A stretch of DNA of 64,000 nucleotides from Saccharibacillus qingshengii (GCF_013185195.1 NZ_JAAZWC010000004.1:62001-126000); one strand, 5' to 3'. Shown: positions 54,462 to 63,054, counted from the stretch's first letter. Notes: generated from the letters alone by a model not told the origin. Translations and numbers: made by a program.

Positions 54462-55018
54462 TCCGCGCCGAGATGGCGGCGATGCTGACCCGTCTGGGCC
54501 AGCTGCAGTCGCCTGCGGCGGCGAACGCGGCGTCCGTCTTCTCCGATCTGCGGATCGGCTACTGGGCCCGCACCGAAATCGGTCAAGTGACCGAAGCGGG
54601 CTGGATGAAAGGCTACGTCGGCGGCAGCTTCAAGCCGAACGGGGCGATCACCCGGGAAGAAATGGCGTCGATCGCCTTCAACTATCTGGGGTTGTCCGAA
54701 GCGGATGCGGCGGGTGTGTTCCCGGATGTCCGGGCCAACGGCTGGTCCGGCGGCCAGATTGCCGCCGTGCAGAGCCAGGGCATCATGACCGGCTACCCGG
54801 ACGGGACGTTCCGTCCGCAGCAGGAACTGACCCGGGCGGAAGCGGTCACGATCTTGAACCGGCTGTTCGCCCGCGGACCGCTGCATGAAGCGCAGGGCGC
54901 GAAATGGCCGGATGTATCGGCGGGCCACTGGGCCTACGCGGATCTGATGGAAGCGGCGCTCGACCACGGATACGTGAGCCGCACCGAAGGCGGAGAAGAA
55001 TGGGTATCCGCTGACTAA
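54296..55018 (+). pseudogene. SLH domains of the same surface protein, in another frame
   Basis: Frame of base 54296 continues the protein: GVVTMDEAAAGSGKLGLRFG, then three SLH repeats: GYTDGTLRPDQGVIRAEMAA; GYVGGSFKPNGAITREEMAS; GYPDGTFRPQQELTRAEAVT, and a weak fourth. SLH domains bind pyruvylated wall polymers and anchor the protein. The shift from the upstream frame happens at about 54285-54296, equivalent to one missing base. No slippery heptamer is visible. Restart at ATG 54305 behind GGAG is conceivable, but that product lacks a signal peptide. Confidence 0.7.
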
Positions 55019-55032
55019 GCCAAGTCCAACGA

Positions 55033-55068
55033 AGTCCCCGCCCGGAGCAATCCGGGCGGGGACTTTTA
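55033..55068 (+). terminator. Terminator of the SLH protein gene
   Basis: AGTCCCCGCCCGGA and TCCGGGCGGGGACT form a 14-base perfect stem with a GCAA tetraloop, followed by T4. Confidence 0.9.
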
Positions 55069-55104
55069 AAAAAAGGAACGATTCGGACGAAAGGAAGTGG
55101 GCAG

Positions 55105-56121
55105 ATGAGAGCGCTGCTGGTAGATGATGAAAAATTGGCGCTTCTGCACTTGAAAAATATGCTGGAGCAGCAAAGTGGGGTTCGGGTCGCGGGCATGTTC
55201 AGCGATGCGAAACGGGCGTTGGAAGAGATCGGAGAAACGGCGCCGGATATCGTTTTTCTCGATATCGAAATGCCGGAAATCGACGGGCTTGAGCTCGCGG
55301 CCCGGATTCGGGCTTTGGACGAGGCGGTCGATATCGTATTCACGAGCGGCTCCGTGCGTCATGCGCTGGACGCCTACGAATTTTATCCGCTGGATTATAT
55401 GAGGAAACCGATCAACCGCCAGAGGCTCGGCCAAACGCTGGATCGAGCCCGGCATCGTCTGGAACACGGGACCTGCCGGGAAGCGAATCCGAACAGCAGC
55501 CCCTTGCTGCTCTGTCTGGGTCCGCTGAGGGTGCATCATCCGGATACGGGGGCGGCCTATATGAAATGGGGAACGAGCAAAGCGCAGGAACTGTTCGCCT
55601 ATCTGCTGCATAACCGCGGGCGTATTGTCGGTCGGGATGAGCTGTTCGGGCTGCTGTGGAACGGCTTCGATTCGGAGCGGGCGGCGGCGCAGCTGTACAA
55701 TACGGTGTACACCGTCCGGGCGGTATTAAAAGAAGCGGGATTGAATATCTCCATTGTCAAAGGCGGGCCGGTATCCGGCTACCGCCTTGAACTCGGGCAG
55801 GTGCAGCTGGACGTCCGGCAGTGGGAAGAAGAAGCCGCGTCGCTGCCTCCGATCGGTCCAGGCACGGCCGCCAGATATGAAGCGGCGCTGTCGCGTTATA
55901 CGGGCGAGTATTTGAGCGGCCACGATTATGTTTGGGCGGAGAGCGAACGGGATCGTCTTCGCCGACTCTGGCTGGGACATGCCCGGCTGCTGGAAGAATT
56001 TTATCGGACATCGGGGAAGATGGCCGAAGCGGAGGCGGTTAGCCAGCGGGTGAGCAGGCTGTCGCCCGTCTTCCGGGCATTCGAGTCCGAACCTTTGGAT
56101 CGCGGGCTGACTTTGGGATAA
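55105..56121 (+). CDS. Response regulator with SARP-type (winged helix plus BTAD) output
   Basis: 338 residues behind GAAAGGAAGTGGGCAG. Receiver residues 1-120 (LLVDDEKLALLHLKNMLEQQ; phospho-Asp in VFLDIEMPEIDG; KPINRQRL). Winged helix about 140-225 (AQELFAYLLHNRGRIVGRDE; LYNTVYTVRAVLKEAG). BTAD-like TPR part to the end (YEAALSRYTGEYLSGHDYVW). This combination is common in Paenibacillaceae and usually pairs with an LytS/YesM-like kinase, but none is adjacent here. Confidence 0.88.
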   Translation: MRALLVDDEKLALLHLKNMLEQQSGVRVAGMFSDAKRALEEIGETAPDIVFLDIEMPEIDGLELAARIRALDEAVDIVFTSGSVRHALDAYEFYPLDYMRKPINRQRLGQTLDRARHRLEHGTCREANPNSSPLLLCLGPLRVHHPDTGAAYMKWGTSKAQELFAYLLHNRGRIVGRDELFGLLWNGFDSERAAAQLYNTVYTVRAVLKEAGLNISIVKGGPVSGYRLELGQVQLDVRQWEEEAASLPPIGPGTAARYEAALSRYTGEYLSGHDYVWAESERDRLRRLWLGHARLLEEFYRTSGKMAEAEAVSQRVSRLSPVFRAFESEPLDRGLTLG

Positions 56122-56163
56122 GTCGAAGCGGAGGCCCCGCGTACCTTCATAATGATCGCTGTG

Positions 56164-56194
56164 CAGCCTTCCGGCATATTCCGGAAGGCTGTTT
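56164..56194 (+). terminator. Terminator of the SARP regulator gene
   Basis: CAGCCTTCCGG (56164-56174), loop CATATT, CCGGAAGGCTG (56181-56191), then TTTGGG. Confidence 0.7.
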
Positions 56195-56293
56195 GGGTTT
56201 GCGCGGGGTCGAGCGCAAGGCGCCGCCGCAGTCCGGCGGCTGTGTTCTTCTTCCTCGCGGCCTGTCGGAGCATCCGGTATAATTGGCTTAGTT

Positions 56294-56575
56294 ATGAAGA
56301 TTCACAAGGAAGCGGCGATCTCGTTTCGCTGCGCGAACGGTTTTTTGGATATCGAAGTCGAAGATAACGGAAAGGGCTTCTCCGAGGAAGTCGGCAGACG
56401 TCTATATGAACAAGGCTATTCCATCAAAGGCGAAGGCCGGGGCGTCGGATTGTATCCGGTTTGGCGCAGTGCGGAGCGGCTCGGAGGTTCTGTCTCGTAT
56501 CGAAGCGAAATCGGGCGCGGAACCGAATTCCATGTTCGGATTCCGTATCCCGGGCAAAAGGAGGAACCGAAATGA
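56294..56575 (+). pseudogene. 3' remnant of a DcuS/CitA-type sensor kinase
   Basis: 93 residues that contain only the end of an HATPase_c domain: LDIEVEDNGKGFSEEV, YSIKGEGRGVGLYPV, GTEFHVRIPYP. Missing are the sensor, PAS and phospho-His parts and the N box. The stop overlaps the next start by ATGA, as in intact dcuSR-type operons. It cannot phosphorylate a regulator and is best seen as a deletion remnant. Confidence 0.7.
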
Positions 56576-56790
56576 TTCGGGTACGGATTGTGGAAGACGA
56601 TCCGATGGTGGCGGAGATGAACCGTTTCTATCTGGAGCAGGTGGAAGGCCTTCTTTTTGCGGGGTGGGCGTCTTCGGGCGAATCCGCCCCTGCCGGACGG
56701 AGCCGGTCTGATCGCTGCGTATCTATAAAGCGGGTATCCCGCCAAGGAGGAGAGCATGGACCAAGAATGCGAGCTGCTGGTCGTAGATGA
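56572..56790 (+). pseudogene. 5' remnant of a DcuR/CitB-type response regulator
   Basis: The frame opens MIRVRIVEDDPMVAEMNRFY and continues LEQVEGLLFAGWASSGESA, the typical start of a CitB-type receiver including the acidic pair. After about 39 residues similarity ends; the remaining codons are unrelated. The phospho-Asp and the DNA-binding domain are absent. It overlaps the OmpR-type gene at 56756. Confidence 0.7.
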
Positions 56791-57514
56791 CGACCCGGAC
56801 ATTTTGGATGTGGTTCGGACTTACCTGGAACTTGAAGGCTATACCGTACATACGGCCGCAAACGGACGGGAAGCGCTGGAGATCTGGGAGCGAAGCCGTA
56901 TTTCGCTGGCGCTGCTGGATATCATGATGCCGGAAAAAGACGGACTCGAAGTCTGCCGGGCGCTGCGTGCGGTATCCAACGTGCCGATTCTGCTGCTGAG
57001 TGCGCGGGCGGCGGATGCGGACAAAGTGATCGGTCTGCGCATGGGGGCGGACGATTATTTGGTCAAGCCGTTCAGTTTGTCGGAACTGTCGGCACGCGTG
57101 GGCGCTTTGCTGCGCCGATACAGGGAGCTTGGCGGAGAAAGTCGAAGCAAAGGTGTAGAAGGGGCAGGGGGGACGGAACAAACCGAGAATACGATCCGGG
57201 TCGGACGGCTGACGATCGAGCCTTCCGCTCGGCGCGTGGCTGCGGAAGGAACCGAGATTCGTCTGACGCGGACCGAATACGATATCTTGCTGCTGCTTGC
57301 CGGAAGCCGCGGACAAATCTTTACGCCCGAGCAGATCTACGGAAGAGTCCGAGGGGAAGAACCGCTCAAGAACGACGCATCGGCGGTCATGGTACATATT
57401 GCAAGGCTGCGCGAGAAGATCGGAGACGATGACCGTCAAACTCGCATGATCCAAAACGTATGGGGAGTGGGCTACCGAATTGAAAAAGAAACGCGTACCG
57501 GGCATCCGGGCTAA
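56756..57514 (+). CDS. OmpR/PhoB-type response regulator
   Basis: 252 residues behind AAGGAGGAGAGC. Receiver 1-120 (LLVVDDDPDILDVVRTYLEL; phospho-Asp in LALLDIMMPEKDG; VKPFSLSEL). Linker, then winged helix 145-250 (IRLTRTEYDILLLLAGSRGQ; MVHIARLREKIGDD; WGVGYRIEKE). The 3' end overlaps the kinase gene by 35 bases. It resembles VanR-type regulators; likely target: the M23 gene at 58738. Confidence 0.9.
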   Translation: MDQECELLVVDDDPDILDVVRTYLELEGYTVHTAANGREALEIWERSRISLALLDIMMPEKDGLEVCRALRAVSNVPILLLSARAADADKVIGLRMGADDYLVKPFSLSELSARVGALLRRYRELGGESRSKGVEGAGGTEQTENTIRVGRLTIEPSARRVAAEGTEIRLTRTEYDILLLLAGSRGQIFTPEQIYGRVRGEEPLKNDASAVMVHIARLREKIGDDDRQTRMIQNVWGVGYRIEKETRTGHPG

Positions 57515-58667
57515 ATTTTACGCGGCTGCCGCTGTCGGAATGGTTCTGGCCGGTTTGTCGATTGTCGCTGTACAATCGCTGCTCCCTTCGCTGGCAGGGA
57601 TTTCGACCGCACAGGCTGCGCAGTGGGAACAGTCGTATGCCTGGATTTATTTTGCGGGATTCGTTCTGCTCGCCTTGAGCTTTGCGTCCCTCCTGACAAG
57701 GGGGCTGATCAGGCGGATCGAGAGCATCGGATCGGCTGCGGAGCGGATCGGTCAGGGCGATCTGACCTGCCGGATTGGGGAAACGAGCGGTGACGAGTTG
57801 GGCAGACTGTCCCGGCGAATCGACGGGATGGCCGAAGCGCTGGAGCGGGCCGACGAGCGTGAACGAAGCGCCGAAGAAGACAAGAACAGGCTGATCGCCT
57901 CGCTGTCACACGATATGCGTACGCCTCTGACTTCGCTGTCGGGCTATCTGGAGATGGCCGAACTCCGACTGAAGCGGTGCGGTTCGAGCCCCTCCTTGAA
58001 GTTGGAGGAAAGTCCCTTTTCAAGCCGCGGCGCTGCGGCCGCCGAAGAAGCCGCTGCCCTGGCCGAAGCGCTTCGCTGCATCGGGGCGGCCCGCCGGAAG
58101 ACCGGCGAGCTGGAAGGATACGCCGATCAACTGCTGGATTACACGCTGATCGGAGCCGGAGACGTACAAGCGGGCTTTGTTTTTTTTGCGCTGGAGACCC
58201 TTCTTGGGCAGGTTCTGGCCGACTTTGTTCCCGGGTTGGAACGGGCGGGGATGAAGCTGGAGAAAGAGTTCCGGCCTGGAACGGAAAACGCCGAAGTTTA
58301 CGGAGACCCGGCTCTGCTGGCCAGGCTGCTAGGCAACCTGATCGACAATGGAATACGCTACGGCGGCTCGGGCGGATGGCTGATTGTCCGAACCTGGCTG
58401 GAGGCAGGGCGGATCGTGATCGAGATCGCCAACAAAGGTGAGCCTATCGCGGAGGAAGATCTTCCGCATCTGTTTGAGCGGATGTACAGAGGCGATAAAT
58501 CTCGCAGCGCCTCCCGGAAAGGACGCGGACTCGGCCTCGCGGCCGTCCGAGAAATCGCTCGTCTGCACGGCGCGGAAGTGGAAGTCCGCAGCGACAGATT
58601 CGAGACCTGCTTCACGGTGCATGTACCCCAATCCGGGTTAAGGGTGGAATCTGTAAGAAAGCCGTAA
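57480..58667 (+). CDS. Sensor histidine kinase (HAMP-HisKA-HATPase)
   Basis: 395 residues from TTG 57480 (MKKKRVPGIRAKFYAAAAVG) within the end of the regulator gene. Two membrane helices (about 12-32 and 53-73) with a very short extracellular loop of 20 residues, then HAMP, HisKA with the phospho-His in IASLSHDMRTPLTSLSGYL, and HATPase_c (NLIDNGIRYGG; GRGLGLAAVREIARLHG). The short loop suggests sensing within the membrane or through partners. Confidence 0.9.
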   Translation: MKKKRVPGIRAKFYAAAAVGMVLAGLSIVAVQSLLPSLAGISTAQAAQWEQSYAWIYFAGFVLLALSFASLLTRGLIRRIESIGSAAERIGQGDLTCRIGETSGDELGRLSRRIDGMAEALERADERERSAEEDKNRLIASLSHDMRTPLTSLSGYLEMAELRLKRCGSSPSLKLEESPFSSRGAAAAEEAAALAEALRCIGAARRKTGELEGYADQLLDYTLIGAGDVQAGFVFFALETLLGQVLADFVPGLERAGMKLEKEFRPGTENAEVYGDPALLARLLGNLIDNGIRYGGSGGWLIVRTWLEAGRIVIEIANKGEPIAEEDLPHLFERMYRGDKSRSASRKGRGLGLAAVREIARLHGAEVEVRSDRFETCFTVHVPQSGLRVESVRKP

Positions 58668-58695
58668 GTTTTTCGTCTCCCAAGTCGTAAGTTTT
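58653..58695 (+). promoter_or_regulatory. Phased GTAAG repeats upstream of the M23 gene
   Basis: GTAAG at 58653, 58664 and 58687, with GTCTC at 58675 in the missing phase: four units at 11-12 base spacing. CGTAAGTTTT is exact at 58663-58672 and 58686-58695. Typical arrangement of OmpR-family binding sites, just upstream of a -10-like TAGACT near 58702. Confidence 0.55.
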
Positions 58696-58737
58696 CCCGC
58701 TTAGACTGTGTACAGAACCTAAACGGGAGGGTATACG

Positions 58738-59691
58738 ATGAACAAGAAGAACCGAATGCAAGGCCGCCGGGCCGCATGGGTCGGCGGCCTGCTGCCGTGT
58801 CTGCCGCCGATTGGCTTATGGACCGCCGTATGGGGTTGGAGAGGCGTTCCAAGCGTGCTGGCCTGGTGGCTGATCCAGGCTTACAGTCTTATCGCCGTAC
58901 TGCTGATGCTGATCTTGGTCGCGGTGTGGGGATTCCGCTTCGCGATTCGCAAGCTACGCGGGAGGGAGAGAAGATCCACCTTCTTCCGTCCGGTTTTCCG
59001 GATTTTGCTGGCGGCCGCATTTGTGCTGGGCGCCTGGCCCGCTTTGTGGTTTGCCGGAATCGGACAGATGGCCTACCCGGCAGACGCTGCGCGGACAGAA
59101 CCTTCCGTAACGATCGCTTCTCCTTTTGCGGAGCCGGCGATTGTAGGTTGGGGAGGCGACCGTCTGCGAACCAATTACCATGCCGCCGCGCCGAACGAAC
59201 GCTGGGCTTACGATCTGCTGGCCGACCCGGCGGGTATCGGAAGTTCGCGGCTTGAAGATTACGGCATTTACGGCCGTCAGGTGTTGGCCCCCGCGGCCGG
59301 AACGGTCGTGGAGGCGCGAGGGGACGAAGCCGATCATGCGCCGGGCGTCAGCGATTCGGAGACACTGGCGGGCAACCATGTGTATATTCGCCTGGATGCC
59401 ACGGGGACCTACCTGGTATTGGCCCATTTGATGCAGGGTTCCGTCGAAGTGCAGACCGGTGAACATGTGGAGGCAGGCGATCTTCTGGCAAGGGTCGGCA
59501 ATTCGGGGAGTTCCAGCGAACCGCATCTCCACCTGCATCATCAGCGGCAGAATCCGGCGGAGACAAACCTGTTTTTGACGGAAGGACTTCCGCTTTATTT
59601 TCGGGGTGAGCAGGGGCCCTTCATGCCTGTAGGCGGCGTCGAAGTGCGGGAGGGACGGGATATTCCGGTCGGCGACCGGCTGGCTCCCTAA
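58738..59691 (+). CDS. Membrane-anchored M23-type peptidase
   Basis: 317 residues behind AAACGGGAGGGTATACG. Three hydrophobic segments (about 15-35, 40-65, 83-105), then an extracellular LytM/M23 domain: His148 (TNYH), Asp159 (WAYDLL), and His265/His267 in HLHLHHQ, the zinc set. Probably cleaves peptidoglycan cross-bridges or binds stem peptides. It lies directly after the OmpR/HK pair; regulation by it is likely from the phased repeats. Confidence 0.85.
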   Translation: MNKKNRMQGRRAAWVGGLLPCLPPIGLWTAVWGWRGVPSVLAWWLIQAYSLIAVLLMLILVAVWGFRFAIRKLRGRERRSTFFRPVFRILLAAAFVLGAWPALWFAGIGQMAYPADAARTEPSVTIASPFAEPAIVGWGGDRLRTNYHAAAPNERWAYDLLADPAGIGSSRLEDYGIYGRQVLAPAAGTVVEARGDEADHAPGVSDSETLAGNHVYIRLDATGTYLVLAHLMQGSVEVQTGEHVEAGDLLARVGNSGSSSEPHLHLHHQRQNPAETNLFLTEGLPLYFRGEQGPFMPVGGVEVREGRDIPVGDRLAP

Positions 59692-59756
59692 GCTTTTCGA
59701 AGGGGAACGGACGTAAGCGAAAAAGAAAAAACAGGCAGTCCGAAGGAGGCGCCCAA

Positions 59757-60707
59757 ATGAACAAAACGGACCGGATGCTGGCGATTCTGCTTCGTCTGCA
59801 GCGCGGAGGCACGATTCGCGGAGAAGATCTGGCACAGACGTTCGAGACCAGTGTACGAACCATTTATCGCGATATGCAGGCGCTCAGCGAGTCGGGGGTG
59901 CCGCTTCTGGGAACACCGGGGGCGGGGTATTCGCTGATGGAAGGTTATTTTCTTCCGCCCGTGATGCTGACGACGGACGAAGCGCTTGCGGCATTGATGG
60001 GAGCGGAGTTTACGGAACGCCATTTCGCGAGCCGGGTACGAAGAGGCGCGCATACGTTCCGGGAGAAGATTGAACTGGTTCTCCCTGCGGACGTACGGGA
60101 AGATGTCGGGCGGCTGCGGGAGACGGCGAAACTGGTGGACGAGAAGCGCCAGCCGCAGGACGAAGAGGTGCTGAACCGGATGGAGAAGCTGCAGGAAGCC
60201 ATACTGGAGCGGCGCAAGGTGGAATTCGAATATGTCAGAGTCGGAGAAGAAGCGCTGGAACCTTCGCCAAAAGAACGCCGCAGAGCCGCGCCGTACGGAG
60301 TCGTACTGCTGCGGGGAAGCTGGATTCTGGTCGCCCGCTGCGACCTGCGTCAGGCGATCCGCCATTTCCGTTTGTCCCATATCAGCGAATTGATCCGGAC
60401 GGACGAACCGTTCAGCCTGCCGGACGATTTTCGTCTGTCGGATTACCGGGTGCAGGACGACCGGACGCTGAGGGCGATTGTCCGCGCCGACGCGGCTGCG
60501 GCCGAACGGGTCAAGGAGCAGCGTTCGTACTATCTGGACAAGACGGAACAGGGCGAGTCGGGGGTGCTGCTGCATTTTCGGATGAGACGGTACGAAGACC
60601 TGCTGCCGATGCTGCTGGGACTGGGCGCTTCCGCCGAAGTGCTTGAACCCGAAGAGCTGCGCGATCTCGTTCGCGAAGAACTCCGGAACATGTTGAAAAG
60701 CTACTGA
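59757..60707 (+). CDS. YafY-type HTH/WYL transcriptional regulator
   Basis: 316 residues behind GAAGGAGGCGCCCAA. HTH_11 at residues 1-60 (MLAILLRLQRGGTIRGEDLA; TSVRTIYRDMQALSESGVPL). WYL domain about 140-210 (RKVEFEYVRVGEEALEPSPK; RAAPYGVVLLRGSWILVARC). C-terminal WCX-like part. WYL proteins bind nucleic acid or small ligands. An inverted repeat overlapping its stop codon suggests control of the DinB gene. Confidence 0.88.
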   Translation: MNKTDRMLAILLRLQRGGTIRGEDLAQTFETSVRTIYRDMQALSESGVPLLGTPGAGYSLMEGYFLPPVMLTTDEALAALMGAEFTERHFASRVRRGAHTFREKIELVLPADVREDVGRLRETAKLVDEKRQPQDEEVLNRMEKLQEAILERRKVEFEYVRVGEEALEPSPKERRRAAPYGVVLLRGSWILVARCDLRQAIRHFRLSHISELIRTDEPFSLPDDFRLSDYRVQDDRTLRAIVRADAAAAERVKEQRSYYLDKTEQGESGVLLHFRMRRYEDLLPMLLGLGASAEVLEPEELRDLVREELRNMLKSY

Positions 60708-60721
60708 CAGGCAGATGTCAG
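60704..60721 (+). promoter_or_regulatory. Inverted repeat before the DinB gene
   Basis: CTGACA-GGCAGA-TGTCAG, perfect six-base arms, overlapping the stop codon of the WYL gene. A -10 TACAAT is at 60732-60737. Candidate operator for the WYL protein. Confidence 0.5.
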
Positions 60722-60773
60722 CAGCGGGACGCTACAATGGGATTATCCGATACGAAGAGGAGACGATGATCCC

Positions 60774-61376
60774 ATGAACACGATCCATCCGAATACGTCC
60801 GCCGCCGAACTTCCTGCAGCAAGCGCTGCGATTCCAACAGAGGACGGTCCGCTTCTGCAGAGCCTGAAGCAGTCTACCGGGTATTATCTCTCCCGCATCG
60901 ATGCGCTGGATCTCGAGCAGCTGCGCAGGCAGCCCGATCCGGAAGAATGGTCCCTCGGACAGATGCTGATGCATCTGGCGGGATCCGCGCTGTATATGCA
61001 GCTGGCAAATGTGCAGCGCTGTCTGGAAACGGCCGAGAATCCTGCGGAAGAATCCATGCCCAAGACAGAAATCGCGAGGTCCGTTTTCCTCACGGGCAGC
61101 TTCCCTCCTGCGCCGGTCCGGGTACCGGCTTCGCCGCAGTATACGCCGCAGCAGCCGGAGAGCAAGGCGCAGATCGTGACCGGGCTTGAGCGTGTGCTCG
61201 AAACCGTACGGGAGCTGGAACCTCGGGTGGCCGCTTCGTCCTCCCGGCGGACGGCGCCGCATCCGAGGTTCGGCGGTCTGAATGCGGCAGAATGGCTCAA
61301 GCTGACCGAGATGCATTACCGGCATCATCGGCTGCAGGAAGCGCGCCTGTCTGCCTGGCTCCAATCGGTGGACTAA
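60774..61376 (+). CDS. DinB-family protein
   Basis: 200 residues; ATG 60774 after AAGAGGAGACGATGATCCC. Four-helix DinB fold: QSTGYYLSRIDALDLEQLRR, WSLGQMLMHLAGSALYMQLA (metal His), and WLKLTEMHYRHHRLQEARLS (HxxxH metal ligands). Family members are metal-binding transferases (bacillithiol S-transferases) or unknown. Its stop overlaps the converging tetR stop by three bases. Confidence 0.85.
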   Translation: MNTIHPNTSAAELPAASAAIPTEDGPLLQSLKQSTGYYLSRIDALDLEQLRRQPDPEEWSLGQMLMHLAGSALYMQLANVQRCLETAENPAEESMPKTEIARSVFLTGSFPPAPVRVPASPQYTPQQPESKAQIVTGLERVLETVRELEPRVAASSSRRTAPHPRFGGLNAAEWLKLTEMHYRHHRLQEARLSAWLQSVD

Positions 61377-61954
61377 TCGGCCGACGAAAATCGGTTCACA
61401 ATCATCGTTTCGAGCAGGCCGTACGCTTTCTCCAGATCAAGTTCGGGATTCAGCAGCTTCTGCAGCGCCAGACCGTCGAAACAGGACAGCAGAATCGCGG
61501 ACAGCGCATCGCGTTCTTCGTCTTCGATACCGCGCAGCGACGCGTCCAGGACGTCCGCGATCCCCGAGCGTCCGATCTCGAGCAGTTCGCCGACTTCTCC
61601 GGCCAACCGAGGGCTGCGCAGGCCTTGGGCGAACAATTCGTAGCGCAGCTTGTACCAATCGGCTTCGTGTCCGTGTGCGGCTGTACGCGGCCGTGCGGGC
61701 TCCGCTTCGAACAGCGGCTTCGCGGAATCGTCCGGAAGCGGTTCGCCGAATTCCGTTTCGCAGCGTTCGCGGCTCCGCCGGAGCACTTCGTGCAGGATGT
61801 CTTCTTTGGTTTTGAAATAATAGTGGATCAGGCCGTGTGCGGCAAGTCCCGCTTCCGCCGCAATTTCCTTGATCGAAGCACTGTCGTAGCCTTTCTCCGC
61901 GATCGTCCGGGCTGCGGCGTCGACAATCTGTTTTTTTCTCGGATTCTTTTTCAT
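61373..61954 (-). CDS. TetR-family transcriptional regulator
   Basis: 193 residues; ATG 61954. Helix-turn-helix residues 8-55 (IVDAAARTIAEKGYDSASIK; GLAAHGLIHYYFKTKEDILH). C-terminal domain of TetR_C_6-like type (LRYELFAQGLRSPRLAGEVG). It converges with DinB. Target unknown. The upstream region has three TGTTC copies (CGGTGTTCGCTGTTCGGTGT), possibly self-regulation. Confidence 0.86.
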   Translation of the reverse strand: MKKNPRKKQIVDAAARTIAEKGYDSASIKEIAAEAGLAAHGLIHYYFKTKEDILHEVLRRSRERCETEFGEPLPDDSAKPLFEAEPARPRTAAHGHEADWYKLRYELFAQGLRSPRLAGEVGELLEIGRSGIADVLDASLRGIEDEERDALSAILLSCFDGLALQKLLNPELDLEKAYGLLETMIVNRFSSAD

Positions 61955-62089
61955 ACGGCCTCCTTCTTGTCCGGTGTTCGCTGTTCGGTGTGTTCAGCGT
62001 AGCAGGTCGAAGAAGCCGCCGCAATCCGTTTTCTGCAAATTCATGAATAGGTAGGGCCCGGCCGGAGAGCGTGTTTCTTCCGCCGCGAA

Positions 62090-62135
62090 CCTCAAAAAAG
62101 CTTGCCGGGAACGATCCCGGCAAGCTTTTTTGAGG
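62090..62135. terminator. Strong bidirectional terminator
   Basis: A 21-base perfect stem, CCTCAAAAAAGCTTGCCGGGA (first 20 shown as CCTCAAAAAAGCTTGCCGGG), loop ACGA, with A6/T6 inside the arms. Serves the DsbA-like gene on the minus strand. Confidence 0.85.
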
Positions 62136-62202
62136 TTTCCAATCTCCAAGCGGAGGCCGATCTGGATCGGCCAGGCGTTCCTACGGCTGCCGCCGGCTAG
62201 CC

Positions 62203-62925
62203 TTACTCCGGTTTGCTCGGCGGCACTGCGCAGGAGCCGTCCGAGCATCCGTCGGCATCGCCCGAATCGGCGCCCAGTACGGTCAGCGGCGAACGATCGC
62301 CCCATGCGCGGGTCAGCGCCTGGTCGAAGACTTCGTCCGGCTGTGCGCCCGATACGGCAAACTTGCCGTCGAGTACGAAGAACGGCACGCCGCGTACGCC
62401 GAGCTGCATCGCCTGATCTTCGTCCGCCCGGACCCGGTCGCCGTAAGCGTCCGACTTCAACACGCCGAGCACTTCGTCTGGGTCCAGTCCGGCTTCCGCC
62501 GCGAGCTTCGCGATTTCTTCGTGGTCGCCCAAGAAGGCGCCTTCGGTGAAGTAAGCCTGCATCAGACGTTCGGTCACGGCTTGGGACAGACCTTTCTCTG
62601 CCGCAAAATGCGCGACCCGGTGTGCATCGAACGTATTCGTATAGCGCATCCGGTCGAAATCGTAGTTCAGACCCACGCTGTTGGCCGCTTCGCCGACGCT
62701 GCGGTTCGAAGCCATGGCCTGTTCGCGGCTCATGCCGTATTTGCCGGCGAGCAGATCGTGAATGTCGCCGTTCGTATGCACATGGGCATTCGGATCAAGT
62801 TCGAAACTCTTGTAGACGACTTCAACTTGACCGTTGTGCGGGAAACGCTCCAGGGCGTGTTCAAGGCGGCGTTTGCCGATATAACAAAATGGGCAGACAT
62901 AGTCTGACCAGACTTCGATTTTCAT
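62203..62925 (-). CDS. DsbA-family (FrnE-like) oxidoreductase
   Basis: 240 residues from ATG 62925 behind AAAAGGAGTCTTTTCCC. Thioredoxin fold with CPFC active site (SDYVCPFCYIGKRRLEHALE) near residues 12-15, long helical insert, and GVRGVPFFVLDGKFAVSGAQ with the cis-Pro. No signal peptide, so it works in the cytoplasm; FrnE-like proteins act as thiol/polyketide isomerases or in oxidative stress. The last residues DSGDADGCSDGSC hold two more Cys. Confidence 0.88.
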   Translation of the reverse strand: MKIEVWSDYVCPFCYIGKRRLEHALERFPHNGQVEVVYKSFELDPNAHVHTNGDIHDLLAGKYGMSREQAMASNRSVGEAANSVGLNYDFDRMRYTNTFDAHRVAHFAAEKGLSQAVTERLMQAYFTEGAFLGDHEEIAKLAAEAGLDPDEVLGVLKSDAYGDRVRADEDQAMQLGVRGVPFFVLDGKFAVSGAQPDEVFDQALTRAWGDRSPLTVLGADSGDADGCSDGSCAVPPSKPE

Positions 62926-63013
62926 GGGAAAAGACTCCTTTTTCGGCGATATGCAGTCTGCGCCAACGCTCCTGGAGGATCGCCTGCGCACCGCACTGCC
63001 GACTCTATTTTGC

Positions 63014-63054
63014 TTACTTAACATCATTATAGTTACATTTAGTAAGTAAATCAA
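63014..63054 (-). promoter_or_regulatory. Promoter and operator of the DsbA-like gene
   Basis: Minus strand: TTGATT (63049-63054), 17 bases, TATAAT (63026-63031). The spacer contains TTACTTACTAAATGTAA, and TTAAGTAA follows the -10, giving inverted TTACTTA/TAAGTAA units at 63014-63020 and 63042-63048. Looks like a MarR/HxlR-type operator. Confidence 0.6.
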
